A stretch of DNA of 35,826 nucleotides. Origin: Colwellia_A sp041890515 (lineage in GTDB: Bacteria; Pseudomonadota; Gammaproteobacteria; Enterobacterales; Alteromonadaceae). The stretch is from NCBI GenBank assembly GCA_041890515.1, contig JASDWX010000001.1, positions 1 through 35,826 of the forward strand. Reading direction: 5' to 3'. Under the pieces are notes generated by a model. The model ran no database searches. It was not told where the DNA came from and saw only the letters and a list, made by a program, of their open reading frames with translations. Positions 1 through 8,795 of the stretch are shown here, in pieces. The translations under genes were made by a program, and so were the position numbers. Numbering within the stretch: the first letter of the stretch is position 1; each line of letters starts with the position of its first letter.

Positions 1-4
1 AAAA

Positions 5-47
5 CCGGTCAAGTTAATTGTCGCGAGCCGGCCAAGCTAATTGTCGC
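5..47. repeat. Tandem 20-mer, two copies, possible IS end
   Basis: Two near-identical 20-mers, CCGGTCAAGTTAATTGTCGC at 5-24 and CCGGCCAAGCTAATTGTCGC at 28-47, differ at two positions and have a 23-bp period. Repeated short motifs at a terminus are typical of IS21-family ends, where they bind the transposase, so this may be the end of an element lying left of the window. No transposase of that type is visible, so the family assignment is only a guess. Confidence 0.4.
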
Positions 48-365
48 CTAATACACATAGCATGAAAACGATTTTTAACGCATCAAAAAAATGATGTTCT
101 TGCTATATTTGAATCAATTTTTTTACAGGAATTCATTACCTTGAGTAGGAAATTTCCTTGTGCAAGCCCCTATAGCGTTAGTTAAATTGTATAGTGCGTG
201 AACGGAGCTTCTAGACTATGTTGCTAAAGAGCTGTCTTTTGTTCTACGAGGGTTACTTAATCTGTTGGGAGGCATATTTGAAATCTCTCGATATGAAGGA
301 AGTTGGTAGTGGAGAACAGCATAAAACTGGCGACAAGTCTCAGTTTTATGTGGGTTAGTTCCAAT

Positions 366-458
366 TCAATTAAATGGACGATGGCCATGAGTAACTGGAA
401 AATGGCCTTGAATCGATTTATGATTGAATTTGAAGTCCGTTTAAATAACCTTATTTAA
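366..458 (+). pseudogene. IS256-family transposase, C-terminal remnant
   Basis: Reading from 366 gives an open C-terminal tail that begins SIKWTMAMSNWKMALNRF and ends VRLNNLI before TAA at 456-458. The order KWT, then NW, then ALNRF, then F-x-x-RL is the characteristic end of IS256 (mutator-type) transposases. No recognisable transposase sequence continues upstream in this frame, so only about the last 30 residues remain. It is followed after three bases by a terminal-repeat-like sequence, which supports the assignment. The remnant cannot encode an active enzyme. Confidence 0.7.
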
Positions 459-461
459 ACG

Positions 462-487
462 GGCCGTTACACATAATATGTTACAGG
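462..487 (-). repeat. IS256-type terminal inverted repeat (right end)
   Basis: Read on the minus strand, this 26-mer runs CCTGTAACA, six variable bases, GTGTAAC, then GGCC. It lies just after the transposase stop, where the right inverted repeat of an IS256-family element belongs. A closely similar 26-mer (four differences) occurs at 35777-35802 in the opposite orientation. Confidence 0.6.
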
Positions 488-570
488 AATTTAGGTAGCA
501 TAACGTAAAATGGTTGCTCTAAACTTAGGGTATTTATTATCCATTTGATTTACTCTTTATTCGAATAAGT

Positions 571-2592
571 TCAGTCTATATTTACTATCTTTTTTAATGG
601 CGCTAAATATTGCTCAAAGTGTCGCCATTGTTCGGTAGCACTTTTATAGATGGGTTGGCGAACTTGTTCCGAACTTGGAGTTTTAATGTTACGTTTCGTT
701 TTGTGAAAATCAAGACACGATTGTTCAAAAGGTAACCCACAAAAATCGAGCATTCTTCTAACTTGTGTTTCTAAATCATCCACGACGTCTTCATGATTAA
801 CAGTCAACACAAAATCAGGTAATACGCTGTCCCAATGTGCCATTAATTTTAAATAAGCTTGGTAGTATCGCCCTATATCTTCAAGGTTGTAACTAAAGTC
901 TTGTCCTTCAGCAAATAATTGTTTGAAACCACTAAAGCAACACGCCATGGGTGAACGTCGCGCATCAATAATTTTAGCCTTGGGTAGTATTAAACGTATC
1001 AACCCTATATGAAGAAAGTTATTAGGCATTTTATCAATAAATAAAGGCGCTTTCTCACGGTAGACTTGAGTTTCATCAATAAATTGTTGACCAAAACGTT
1101 TAAAATAACCTTGATTAAGCTCACTTAAATTTTTGGGGTATTGGCTTTCTTTGGCCTTTTCAGCGTTGTCTGGATCATTACTTTGATTATTGTTACGACC
1201 TCGCAATCTTGCAGCTAAGCCTAAAATATTGTGCAGTTCCATGGTGCCGTCAACTTGGCTGTGAGAAGCAAGTATTTGCTCAAGTAACGTAGAACCCGCG
1301 CGAGGTAGGCCAACAATAAAAATAGGATCAGGGGCGTTAAGGCCTAAATCCCCCCTAATTTTAAATAATTCACTTGTACAATATTTTATTTGTTCCGCGA
1401 CCTGTTGCTCTATTTTTGTGATGTCGAAACCATTATGGGCATGCTGTAATTGATTTCCTTGTTGATAAGCTTGAAAGGCTAGCTGATAATCCTGTCTGTC
1501 TTCAAAGGCTTTCCCTGTGGCAAAGTGCAGCTGAACTTTATCAATTAACGGCAGGTCTTTGACCTCTTGCTGCTCTTGCATCTTCGCTATTTCTTTATTG
1601 CTAAATCGATATGTTTTTGTATTCGCTAAACTCCAAAAAGCATCACCATAACTTGGTTTTAGACGATAAGCTTGTTGATAAGCGTCTATGGCTTTTGCTA
1701 TGTCGCCTTTTGCCTTAAGTGCATGGCCTAATTGTAAATGAAAGCCTGCAACATCTTTATCTTCTAGTATCACTTGCTCAAATAAAATGATTGCTTGTTC
1801 TACTTTTCCTAAGCCAGTTAATACATTGGCTTTTGCGACTTTAAAGCTTAGATTTTCAGGCTGTTCAAGGAGTAAATTTTCAACTTGCTGCTCTGCGGCT
1901 TTAAATTTCCCAATACGAATAAGTAAGTTAAGGTACTGAGAACGAGCATAAATATGGCTTGGTGCTAATTCAAGTGCACTCGCAAGTAAGAATTCAGCAT
2001 CATCATAAATTTTTAACTCCATACCAATTTCAGCGAGTAAACACATGCCTTCGATATTACGTTGATTGTTTTGTAGAAAACGTCGACAAATCTGTTCTGC
2101 TTGTAGTAATTTACCTTCATGCATTAACTCTGTTACTGCGAGTAAAGCAGGTGGGAGTTTTTTCAGTTTAGCTAATTGGTTTGCCGACTTTTGCACATCA
2201 TCCATTTGCTCTGTTTCACGATAAAGTTGAATGAGCTCTTGCCAACTAGCAACCAAACTAGGATTGAGTTTCACGGCTTTTTCAAAGGATACTTTAGCCT
2301 GTTGGGGTTGCTTCATAGCAAGATGAATATAGCCCTGTTCTTGATTCGCTCGACTGTGTTCGTTATTAAGTTTAAGTAATGCATTAATACTGATGAGTGC
2401 ACTAGAAAACGCTTTGGTATAACGTTGGGCTATAGCGATTAAATACCATAATTCAATTTGATGTTGTTTGTCGATTGCATGCTTCTGGAGTGCTGTGCCT
2501 TGTTTGATGGCATCGTTAAATTTTGCTGCTTGTATCGATTGTTGAATCGATTTTAACTGTGCATCAATTGAGGGTAGGGTTGTGTTGTTCAA
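571..2592 (-). CDS. TPR-repeat sulfotransferase
   Basis: A 673-residue protein with two parts. Roughly the first 370 residues are helical tetratricopeptide repeats, for example the stretch around LGHALKAKGDIAKAIDAYQQ. The C-terminal third is a PAPS-dependent sulfotransferase: IFIVGLPRAGSTLLEQIL near residue 427 is the 5'-phosphosulfate-binding loop, and DARRSPMACCFSGFKQLF is the 3'-phosphate-binding region. Such enzymes move sulfate from PAPS to a hydroxyl or amine; the acceptor cannot be read. The start is TTG, chosen because GGAG lies 8 bases upstream (plus-strand 2601-2604) and no better in-frame start is near. It sits downstream of the TonB-dependent receptor on the same strand, but a terminator separates them. 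TPR-sulfotransferases are often found beside TonB receptors in marine gammaproteobacteria; the functional link is unproven. Confidence 0.9.
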   Translation of the reverse strand: MNNTTLPSIDAQLKSIQQSIQAAKFNDAIKQGTALQKHAIDKQHQIELWYLIAIAQRYTKAFSSALISINALLKLNNEHSRANQEQGYIHLAMKQPQQAKVSFEKAVKLNPSLVASWQELIQLYRETEQMDDVQKSANQLAKLKKLPPALLAVTELMHEGKLLQAEQICRRFLQNNQRNIEGMCLLAEIGMELKIYDDAEFLLASALELAPSHIYARSQYLNLLIRIGKFKAAEQQVENLLLEQPENLSFKVAKANVLTGLGKVEQAIILFEQVILEDKDVAGFHLQLGHALKAKGDIAKAIDAYQQAYRLKPSYGDAFWSLANTKTYRFSNKEIAKMQEQQEVKDLPLIDKVQLHFATGKAFEDRQDYQLAFQAYQQGNQLQHAHNGFDITKIEQQVAEQIKYCTSELFKIRGDLGLNAPDPIFIVGLPRAGSTLLEQILASHSQVDGTMELHNILGLAARLRGRNNNQSNDPDNAEKAKESQYPKNLSELNQGYFKRFGQQFIDETQVYREKAPLFIDKMPNNFLHIGLIRLILPKAKIIDARRSPMACCFSGFKQLFAEGQDFSYNLEDIGRYYQAYLKLMAHWDSVLPDFVLTVNHEDVVDDLETQVRRMLDFCGLPFEQSCLDFHKTKRNIKTPSSEQVRQPIYKSATEQWRHFEQYLAPLKKIVNID

Positions 2593-2680
2593 CGATTTTA
2601 CTCCAGGAAGGTTTTCAAGTTACTTATATTGTTAACACGACTGTTTAAAGATAAAAGTTTAATCTGAGTACTCTATCAAT

Positions 2681-2712
2681 AAAAAGCCGCTTGATACAAA
2701 CATCAAACGGCT
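2681..2712 (-). terminator. Rho-independent terminator after the TonB-dependent receptor
   Basis: Arms AGCCG-C-TTGAT (2685-2695) and ATCAA-A-CGGCT (2702-2712) form a ten-pair stem with one internal mismatch and a 6-base loop. On the minus strand it is followed by a U-run (AAAAA at 2681-2685 on the plus strand). It lies 39 bases past the receptor stop, so it should end or reduce receptor transcription before the sulfotransferase gene. Confidence 0.8.
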
Positions 2713-2751
2713 ATATTACACTCTTATTCAGGCTTTATTTTCGATTAAGAC

Positions 2752-5406
2752 TTAGTAAAAGTCATAAGAGAACCTAAAACCAATAGTGCGAGGTCTATTG
2801 GTGACAACTTTTGGCGTAAATTGCTGAGTATCAATATATAACACTGCACTTTTATCCGTTAAGTTATCGATAAACAGTTCTGCTTTCCATTCATCATTAG
2901 TCACGCCAAAGCTTAAATTTGCTACCACATAACTGTCTTGCACATAACGACCACCAGCAAAGGTTTGGCCATTACTACCTTGATAATTAACACCTGAATA
3001 AACATCAGCTTCTTTTTCAATACTTAAACCTGAGCCTGTGCCATAAATCAAATTAGTCGCATCTTCGAGTACATAAGCATCCATGCTCATACCAGCAAGT
3101 CTTTCACCGGTATAACTGATTGAACCATTCACATAACCGGTCATATCTTTCGATATATTATAGAAATACTGCGCTTGTAAATTACCAGAGAATTTAGCTG
3201 AATAAGGTAATCTACTTCCTACCGCAGGAGCAATTCCAGCAAGTTCGTTATTGATAGACGTCAACTCGGTATCAATAAAGCTAAAAGCACCGGTAATGAC
3301 TAGGTTGTCAGTGACTACCCAACTAAAGTCACCATCAATGCCTTTAATTTCTGCATCACCTACATTATCGGTAAACACTAAAAAGCTAATATTGGTTGGG
3401 TCAAAGCGAGAGGTTTGTAAGTCAGATATTTTTGAATAGTAGGCCGTTGCATTGAAACGTAAAGATTGATCAAATAACATTGATTTAAAACCTAATTCAA
3501 TGTTATCTAAACTATCTGTAGTTGAGTACACAGGGATGCGGAAACCATCAAAGGCACCATCTTGGCTTGTAGACTTACCGCCGCCTGTTCGGTTGGTTAC
3601 TGGTGGTCTGAAACCTTCTGAATATGAAGCAAATACCATCACATTGTCATTCACTTGCCAATCAAGTGATGCTTTGATAATAGTGTCATCTACAGTTAAC
3701 GTACCATCATTATCAAGCAAACTGGTATCTAATTGGCCACTGGCAATGGCGGTTTGAATTGATGCCGCTTCTTCTGCACCAAAAAACTCGGTTAAGGCTT
3801 CATCACTTCCATCACCAAATGCACGTATTCTACCACTTACATCACCTGATGTTGTAGCACCTTTAAAGATGTCATCAATTTGATACCAACGAGCACCAAA
3901 ACTTGCTGTGACTTTGTCGGTGATATCAAACTCTAACTGACCAAATACAGCGATTTGATCTATCGTGTGAGTCACATCATTTACATAGCTCACTTCAGCA
4001 GGAAAAGGTCCGCCATTGCTGTTAATACCTTCAGTACCTTGAAGCTCACGAGCTAAATTAGGATAAAGCTCTGTATTAGCTATTTTAAATTGGCCAACCG
4101 TTGATAAATCTTGAGAATCATAAAAAATACCCGCAGTAACACGCCAGTGGTTTTCAGCAGAAGTATTCAAACGAAGCTCGTGAGTACTTCGAGAGGTACT
4201 TGTTTCTTCTTTATAAAATTTGGTAGGGTCGAAACATTTTTGTGCTTCAGGTGCTGCCGTATAATTACAAACATAATAAGCAGAAAATTGACCTCCATTG
4301 GTGTAGCCGGTGTAATCAATGGTTGAATTGATATCTCTGTCTAGATAACCACCCGTATAAACGATATCAAGATGTTCAAGACGGCCTTCTAATGTCCATG
4401 TCGTTAAACCAAAATCATCATTGTTGTTTTCTGGTGTAAATCGATTAGTAGATGTTACACCCTCAAGGTTTGGATCATATGCAAATACACCTTCAGTATC
4501 GAGAGACTGTTGAGTATGTTGTACTAAAAGTTCCCACTCATCATTGATGAGATACGATAAACCAAAACGGGCTCCCGCATAGTTTGCTGTATTAAAATTA
4601 TCTTCCACTAAAGCATCATTTTTGGGCGCTGTTACAGAAGTATTTTCAGGGTCTGCTAATGCAGCCCATTCAGCTGAAACTCTATCTATAACTACAGCAC
4701 TGCCGTTATAGCCGCCTTCACCAGGTACATTTAATATGTTGTCTATCCAACCACCTTGGTAATCATTATAAGTGGCAACACGTACAGCAAGTGAATCCGT
4801 TAAAGACATGTTGAAATAAGCTTCAACAGAATTACTCAAGTCACCACCTTTTGTTGAGCTTATACTGGTATCAAAACCTGCAGAGAAACCATCATGGTTT
4901 GGCTTTTTTGTGATTAAACGTACGGTACCAGATTGAGAGCTCGCACCAAAAAGCGTACCTTGTGGACCAGGTAAAACCTCTATACGTTCAACATCCGTTG
5001 CGTAAATATCTAAGTTACGACCTTGCATTGATACAGGTTGTTCATCCAAATAAAAGGCAACAGAAGGTTGCAATGCTTGGACTGATGAAACCGAAATGTT
5101 GGTCTGTGTCGTTGCTGCGCCTCGAATATATATTTCATTTTGTCCCGGGCCTGTGCCTTGGAAAACCACGTTGGGTAAAAATTCTACATATTGATCAAAA
5201 TTTGAAACACCCAACGTTTCTAAGCTATCACCTGTTAATGCGCTTACGGTAACAGGCACATCTTGAATGGATTCTACTCGTTTAGTTGCGGTAACTTCAA
5301 TGACTTCTATTGATGCCCTTTCTTTCTTTTTTGTTTCCTCAGCATAGATAGAGCTTGATGCTGCTATGGCTGTTAACATAGCACAATGCAGTTTCGTAAA
5401 TTTCAT
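2752..5406 (-). CDS. TonB-dependent outer membrane receptor
   Basis: An 884-residue outer membrane receptor. A signal peptide occupies about residues 1-22 (cleavage after SSIYA). IEVIEVTATKR at about 33-43 is a TonB-box-like segment. The plug domain follows, with YIRGAATTQTN and RIEVLPGPQGTLFGASSQSG typical of the family. The rest is a long beta-barrel with alternating residues and late strands such as GFRFSYDFY. The final residue is Tyr rather than the usual Phe; an aromatic end is still compatible with BAM recognition. These receptors import large or scarce nutrients using the proton-motive force relayed by TonB. The substrate cannot be inferred: no siderophore or polysaccharide utilisation genes lie nearby, only the TPR-sulfotransferase. 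The ATG start has weak GGGAT upstream. Confidence 0.93.
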   Translation of the reverse strand: MKFTKLHCAMLTAIAASSSIYAEETKKKERASIEVIEVTATKRVESIQDVPVTVSALTGDSLETLGVSNFDQYVEFLPNVVFQGTGPGQNEIYIRGAATTQTNISVSSVQALQPSVAFYLDEQPVSMQGRNLDIYATDVERIEVLPGPQGTLFGASSQSGTVRLITKKPNHDGFSAGFDTSISSTKGGDLSNSVEAYFNMSLTDSLAVRVATYNDYQGGWIDNILNVPGEGGYNGSAVVIDRVSAEWAALADPENTSVTAPKNDALVEDNFNTANYAGARFGLSYLINDEWELLVQHTQQSLDTEGVFAYDPNLEGVTSTNRFTPENNNDDFGLTTWTLEGRLEHLDIVYTGGYLDRDINSTIDYTGYTNGGQFSAYYVCNYTAAPEAQKCFDPTKFYKEETSTSRSTHELRLNTSAENHWRVTAGIFYDSQDLSTVGQFKIANTELYPNLARELQGTEGINSNGGPFPAEVSYVNDVTHTIDQIAVFGQLEFDITDKVTASFGARWYQIDDIFKGATTSGDVSGRIRAFGDGSDEALTEFFGAEEAASIQTAIASGQLDTSLLDNDGTLTVDDTIIKASLDWQVNDNVMVFASYSEGFRPPVTNRTGGGKSTSQDGAFDGFRIPVYSTTDSLDNIELGFKSMLFDQSLRFNATAYYSKISDLQTSRFDPTNISFLVFTDNVGDAEIKGIDGDFSWVVTDNLVITGAFSFIDTELTSINNELAGIAPAVGSRLPYSAKFSGNLQAQYFYNISKDMTGYVNGSISYTGERLAGMSMDAYVLEDATNLIYGTGSGLSIEKEADVYSGVNYQGSNGQTFAGGRYVQDSYVVANLSFGVTNDEWKAELFIDNLTDKSAVLYIDTQQFTPKVVTNRPRTIGFRFSYDFY

Positions 5407-5564
5407 ATTTAGTATCCCTTGAATTTTTTGATTATATTTCGAGTTGATATTATTAGTGTTCTAACTATATTTGCCTTTCGTTATAGCTTAACAAAAAATG
5501 CGATTTTTTCATAACATTAATAGATATAGCTTATATTAATGACCCATCTTACTCTACACGGTTG

Positions 5565-5592
5565 TTTACAGTGAGACATAAGTAGATATAAT
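5565..5592 (+). promoter_or_regulatory. Candidate sigma-70 promoter of the BCCT transporter
   Basis: TTTACA at 5565-5570 and a perfect TATAAT at 5587-5592 are separated by 16 bases. Transcription would start near 5599, about 23 bases before the TTG start, leaving room for the AGGGG ribosome-binding site at 5611-5615. Confidence 0.6.
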
Positions 5593-5621
5593 ATCAACAC
5601 GAAACAATTTAGGGGAATAAC

Positions 5622-7571
5622 TTGCCTTCAACCGACAAGAGTCAATTAAATATAAAGGTCTTCGGTAGTGCCTCAGCTATTATTATAGCGCTTTTACTTT
5701 ATACCGCCGCTTTACCTAAAGAAGCGCAAAATCTGTTTACACTTATTCAAGCGAGTATCATTGAAAATGGTAGTTGGTTCTATGTACTGACTGTAGCATT
5801 CATCTTCTTTTTTGTTATTTTCTTAGCCGTGTCTCGCTATGGCGATATTCGTTTAGGCCCCGATCATTCAACACCGGACTATTCACTAGTCTCTTGGCTT
5901 TCCATGTTATTTGCAGCAGGCATGGGCATTGGCTTAATGTTTTTTGGTGTAGCAGAGCCTTTAATGCATTATTTGTCACCGCCTACAGCTGAAACTGGTA
6001 CCGTTGCGGCGGTTCAAGAAGCAATGAAAATGACATTTTTTCATTGGGGACTTCATGCTTGGGCTATTTATGCCATTGTGGCGTTAGTGTTAGCGTATTT
6101 TAGTTACCGTCACCATTTACCCCTAACTTTACGCTCGGCGTTATATCCATTGATTGGGGATAGAATTTACCAATGGCCAGGTCATTTAGTGGATGTTTTT
6201 GCTGTTGTTAGTACGGTATTTGGTGTTGCTACTTCTCTTGGTTTAGGGGCTTCACAAGTTAATGCCGGTTTTAATTACTTGTTCGATATTGATGTTTCTA
6301 CAACCAATCAAATAATCATTATGTGTGTAATAACGGGTTTTGCTGTCATATCAGTTGCAACTGGTTTAGATAAAGGGATCAAAATACTCTCTGAAACAAA
6401 CATGATTCTGGCCATTGTCTTGTTATTATTGATATTTATACTCGGGCCGACAGTGTTTTTATTACAGGCTTATTTACAGAATATTGGCGATTATTTAGCA
6501 GATATCGTGCGTAACACCTTTAATTTATTTGCTTATAAAAAGACTGATTGGATAGGTGGTTGGACAATATTTTATTGGGGGTGGTGGTTGGCATGGGCAC
6601 CTTTTGTTGGTTTGTTCATTGCGAGAATATCTCGTGGTCGCACAATTAGAGAATTCATCATAGGGGTCATGTTCATCCCTACCGTATTTACGTTATTTTG
6701 GATGACTATTTTTGGGAATAGTGCAATTGATCTCGTCTATAACCAAGGGATTGTCGGTTTGGGTGAGATGGTAAGCAAAGATTCGTCAGTGGCATTATTT
6801 GTTTTTCTTGAAAACTTTCCATTAGCTTCGGTGCTTTCATTTTTTAGCGTGTTAATGATCGTCATATTTTTTGTCACATCGTGTGACTCTGGCGCTATGG
6901 TTGTAGATATGCTTTGCTCACACGGTAAGAACAATACACCGTTATGGCAGCGTATTTATTGGGCTGTAGGTATTGGTATTGTTGCTGCGATACTTTTGTT
7001 AGCAGGTGGTCTTAATGCTCTGCAAACCATGACTATTGCGAGTGCCTTGCCTTTTACACTCGTATTATTGCTCGCTATTGCGGGCTTGATTAAATCGTTA
7101 AGAGTTGAAGCTTTTAAACAAGATAGTCAACTGATAGCAAGTATACCTCATTCAAGCAGTGAGAATAATGAGAGTTGGCAAATGCGATTGCAGAACGTAG
7201 TGGACTTCCCAAATAAAAACAATGTGAGTAAGTTTATTAATCAAACCGTAGCGCCGGCATTTAATTTAGTGGCTAAAGAGCTGGAAGGAAAACAAATTAA
7301 CGTTGATATTTCATCTGAAAATGGATTGAGTTTAATTGTTGATCATGGTGAAGCACAAGAGTTTGTGTATCGAGTACTTGCCCAAAAGTACTCACAACCT
7401 GATTTTTTTAATGAAGATAGTGAAGACGATCAAAATTACTATCGAGCAGAGGTGCACTTGGTAGAAGGTGGGCAGGATTATGACATTATGGGGTGGTCAA
7501 AAGCTGCAGTGATCAATAATATTATTGATCAATACCACAAGCATCTTCACTTTTTACATTTACTTCGTTAA
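5622..7571 (+). CDS. BCCT-family osmolyte transporter (BetT-like)
   Basis: A 649-residue inner membrane carrier of the betaine/carnitine/choline family. It has about twelve hydrophobic segments and family motifs: GMGIGLMFFGVAEPLMHY, the aromatic signature YWGWWLAWAPFVGLFIARIS at about residues 318-337, and FVTSCDSGAMVVD. These build the substrate aromatic box and the transport core. The 130-residue C-terminal cytoplasmic extension (ending HLHFLHLL) resembles that of BetT-type choline carriers, where the tail helps sense osmotic stress. The start is TTG with AGGGG 6 bases upstream. The stop overlaps the convergent MarR gene by four bases. Substrate (choline, betaine, ectoine or DMSP) cannot be told from sequence. 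The neighbouring CosR-like regulator and betaine-type binding protein support an osmoprotectant role. Confidence 0.93.
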   Translation: MPSTDKSQLNIKVFGSASAIIIALLLYTAALPKEAQNLFTLIQASIIENGSWFYVLTVAFIFFFVIFLAVSRYGDIRLGPDHSTPDYSLVSWLSMLFAAGMGIGLMFFGVAEPLMHYLSPPTAETGTVAAVQEAMKMTFFHWGLHAWAIYAIVALVLAYFSYRHHLPLTLRSALYPLIGDRIYQWPGHLVDVFAVVSTVFGVATSLGLGASQVNAGFNYLFDIDVSTTNQIIIMCVITGFAVISVATGLDKGIKILSETNMILAIVLLLLIFILGPTVFLLQAYLQNIGDYLADIVRNTFNLFAYKKTDWIGGWTIFYWGWWLAWAPFVGLFIARISRGRTIREFIIGVMFIPTVFTLFWMTIFGNSAIDLVYNQGIVGLGEMVSKDSSVALFVFLENFPLASVLSFFSVLMIVIFFVTSCDSGAMVVDMLCSHGKNNTPLWQRIYWAVGIGIVAAILLLAGGLNALQTMTIASALPFTLVLLLAIAGLIKSLRVEAFKQDSQLIASIPHSSSENNESWQMRLQNVVDFPNKNNVSKFINQTVAPAFNLVAKELEGKQINVDISSENGLSLIVDHGEAQEFVYRVLAQKYSQPDFFNEDSEDDQNYYRAEVHLVEGGQDYDIMGWSKAAVINNIIDQYHKHLHFLHLLR

Positions 7572-8080
7572 CTTTTTGGAGCGTCAGTTTTATTGGTATT
7601 GCTAATACTGCTGGCGCTCATCGGATTGAGTTCTAATAATGGTGAAGCATCAATTTCATTAGCGTCCATCATTTCTGCAAGTCGCTCCATAGAAGAGAGT
7701 AGCTGTGATTGCTCCCACTCTGCCAAGTTAGCAAAATTTTCAATAAAATGTTCTTGCAGTGCTTGAGGTGCTTTGAGCAAAAGCGCTTTGCCATCTTCTG
7801 TTAAATATAAACTTACTTTACGTTTGTCTTGTGTATTGCGCACTCTTGAAACAAGACATTTATTCTCTAACCTATCAAGAATGTTGGTCACGGTAGCGGC
7901 ACTCAAATTTACATTTTTAGCCACTTGACTTGAATTCATACCAGAATCTTTATCTATTTCTAGCATGATCAATAATTGTGGGCTGGTTAAGCCAGAAGTC
8001 TTACTCAGATGTTTTGAATGTAAACCTATTGCCCTGATCACTTTTCTTAAGGCAATTAATAATTCTTGATGTTTTTCCAT
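7568..8080 (-). CDS. MarR-family regulator, CosR/EctR1-like
   Basis: A 170-residue winged-helix regulator. The order is an N-terminal dimerisation helix (MEKHQELLIALRKVIRAI), a helix-turn-helix (SSQVAKNVNLSAATVTNILD) and a wing (VSRVRNTQDKRKVSLYLT). The opening EKHQELLIALRKVIRAIGLHSKHLSKTSGLT closely resembles, from memory, CosR/EctR1 proteins, which repress ectoine and betaine-carrier genes in Vibrio and methylotrophs. It is slightly longer than a typical 145-residue MarR because of a polar C-terminal tail. It converges on the BCCT gene with a 4-base overlap, a context in which this subfamily is often found. The target operator and effector are inferred, not seen. Confidence 0.85.
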   Translation of the reverse strand: MEKHQELLIALRKVIRAIGLHSKHLSKTSGLTSPQLLIMLEIDKDSGMNSSQVAKNVNLSAATVTNILDRLENKCLVSRVRNTQDKRKVSLYLTEDGKALLLKAPQALQEHFIENFANLAEWEQSQLLSSMERLAEMMDANEIDASPLLELNPMSASSISNTNKTDAPKS

Positions 8081-8795
8081 TAGGTATGCTTTTAACTTTG
8101 ATAACTTTAACTTCGAGTTCTTTAAGTTTAATCAAAAATATTAATAACGGCTAGAAAAATTATTAAAAATAGCTTTTTTAGACTATATCGCTCCAGTAGC
8201 GTTTAATTATTAACGATAACTGAAGAGTATTTAAACTAGAGATTTTTTGGCTGAGGGTTTATCTCGTTTTTGTTATTAGTGTCACTTTATTAGAGCAAGT
8301 GGAAATAACTTGAGAAGCGGCGAGAGAAAAGCTTAACGCCTGGACTAGCAGGCCTGGAATATGACCTTTTCAATACGAGAAGCTTTTATGGCTATACCCG
8401 AAGAATAAACTCCCCTTGATAAAAATATAACCAAAGATCTTAAAGTGAAGCGATCATTTTTAGCAAGCGCTGTAACTAGGTAACGTGTGCTCACTTCATC
8501 TGTTAGTAAAATAATTGATGGCGATGCGCTAAGTGCTAAAAACACGCAATTTTTCATCTTACGCAAGCATAAATACTTGCGACTGAAGGCGCTATAGCTG
8601 AAGAAAAAGTGATGCCTGTCATGTGTACCATTTCGGTGATAGCGTTTTACTTCATTAAAAATCAATGACTGTCGAGTTTTAGAAAAGTAGTATATGAAGA
8701 AGCGCAGGTTTATTTAGCTTTCATTTATATTAATGAGACCCATGTAAAAATAGACTTTAATATATTTTAAGCTAAATATATATCTTGTATGTGTC
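8081..8795. other. Gene-free stretch between MarR regulator and binding protein
   Basis: About 715 bases without a convincing gene. The first part is the MarR promoter region: AACTT-type repeats cluster at 8094-8127, including AACTTCGAGTT at 8109-8119, which has short inverted arms and could be an autoregulatory operator. The stretch at 8345-8665 is open on the minus strand but has a TTG start, no ribosome-binding site and no recognisable domain, so it is not called. Nothing else is recognised. Confidence 0.4.

Noticed and set aside
8345..8665. 106-codon minus-strand open frame
   Set aside because: TTG start without ribosome-binding site, no domain, odd basic composition; likely chance opening in the gap.
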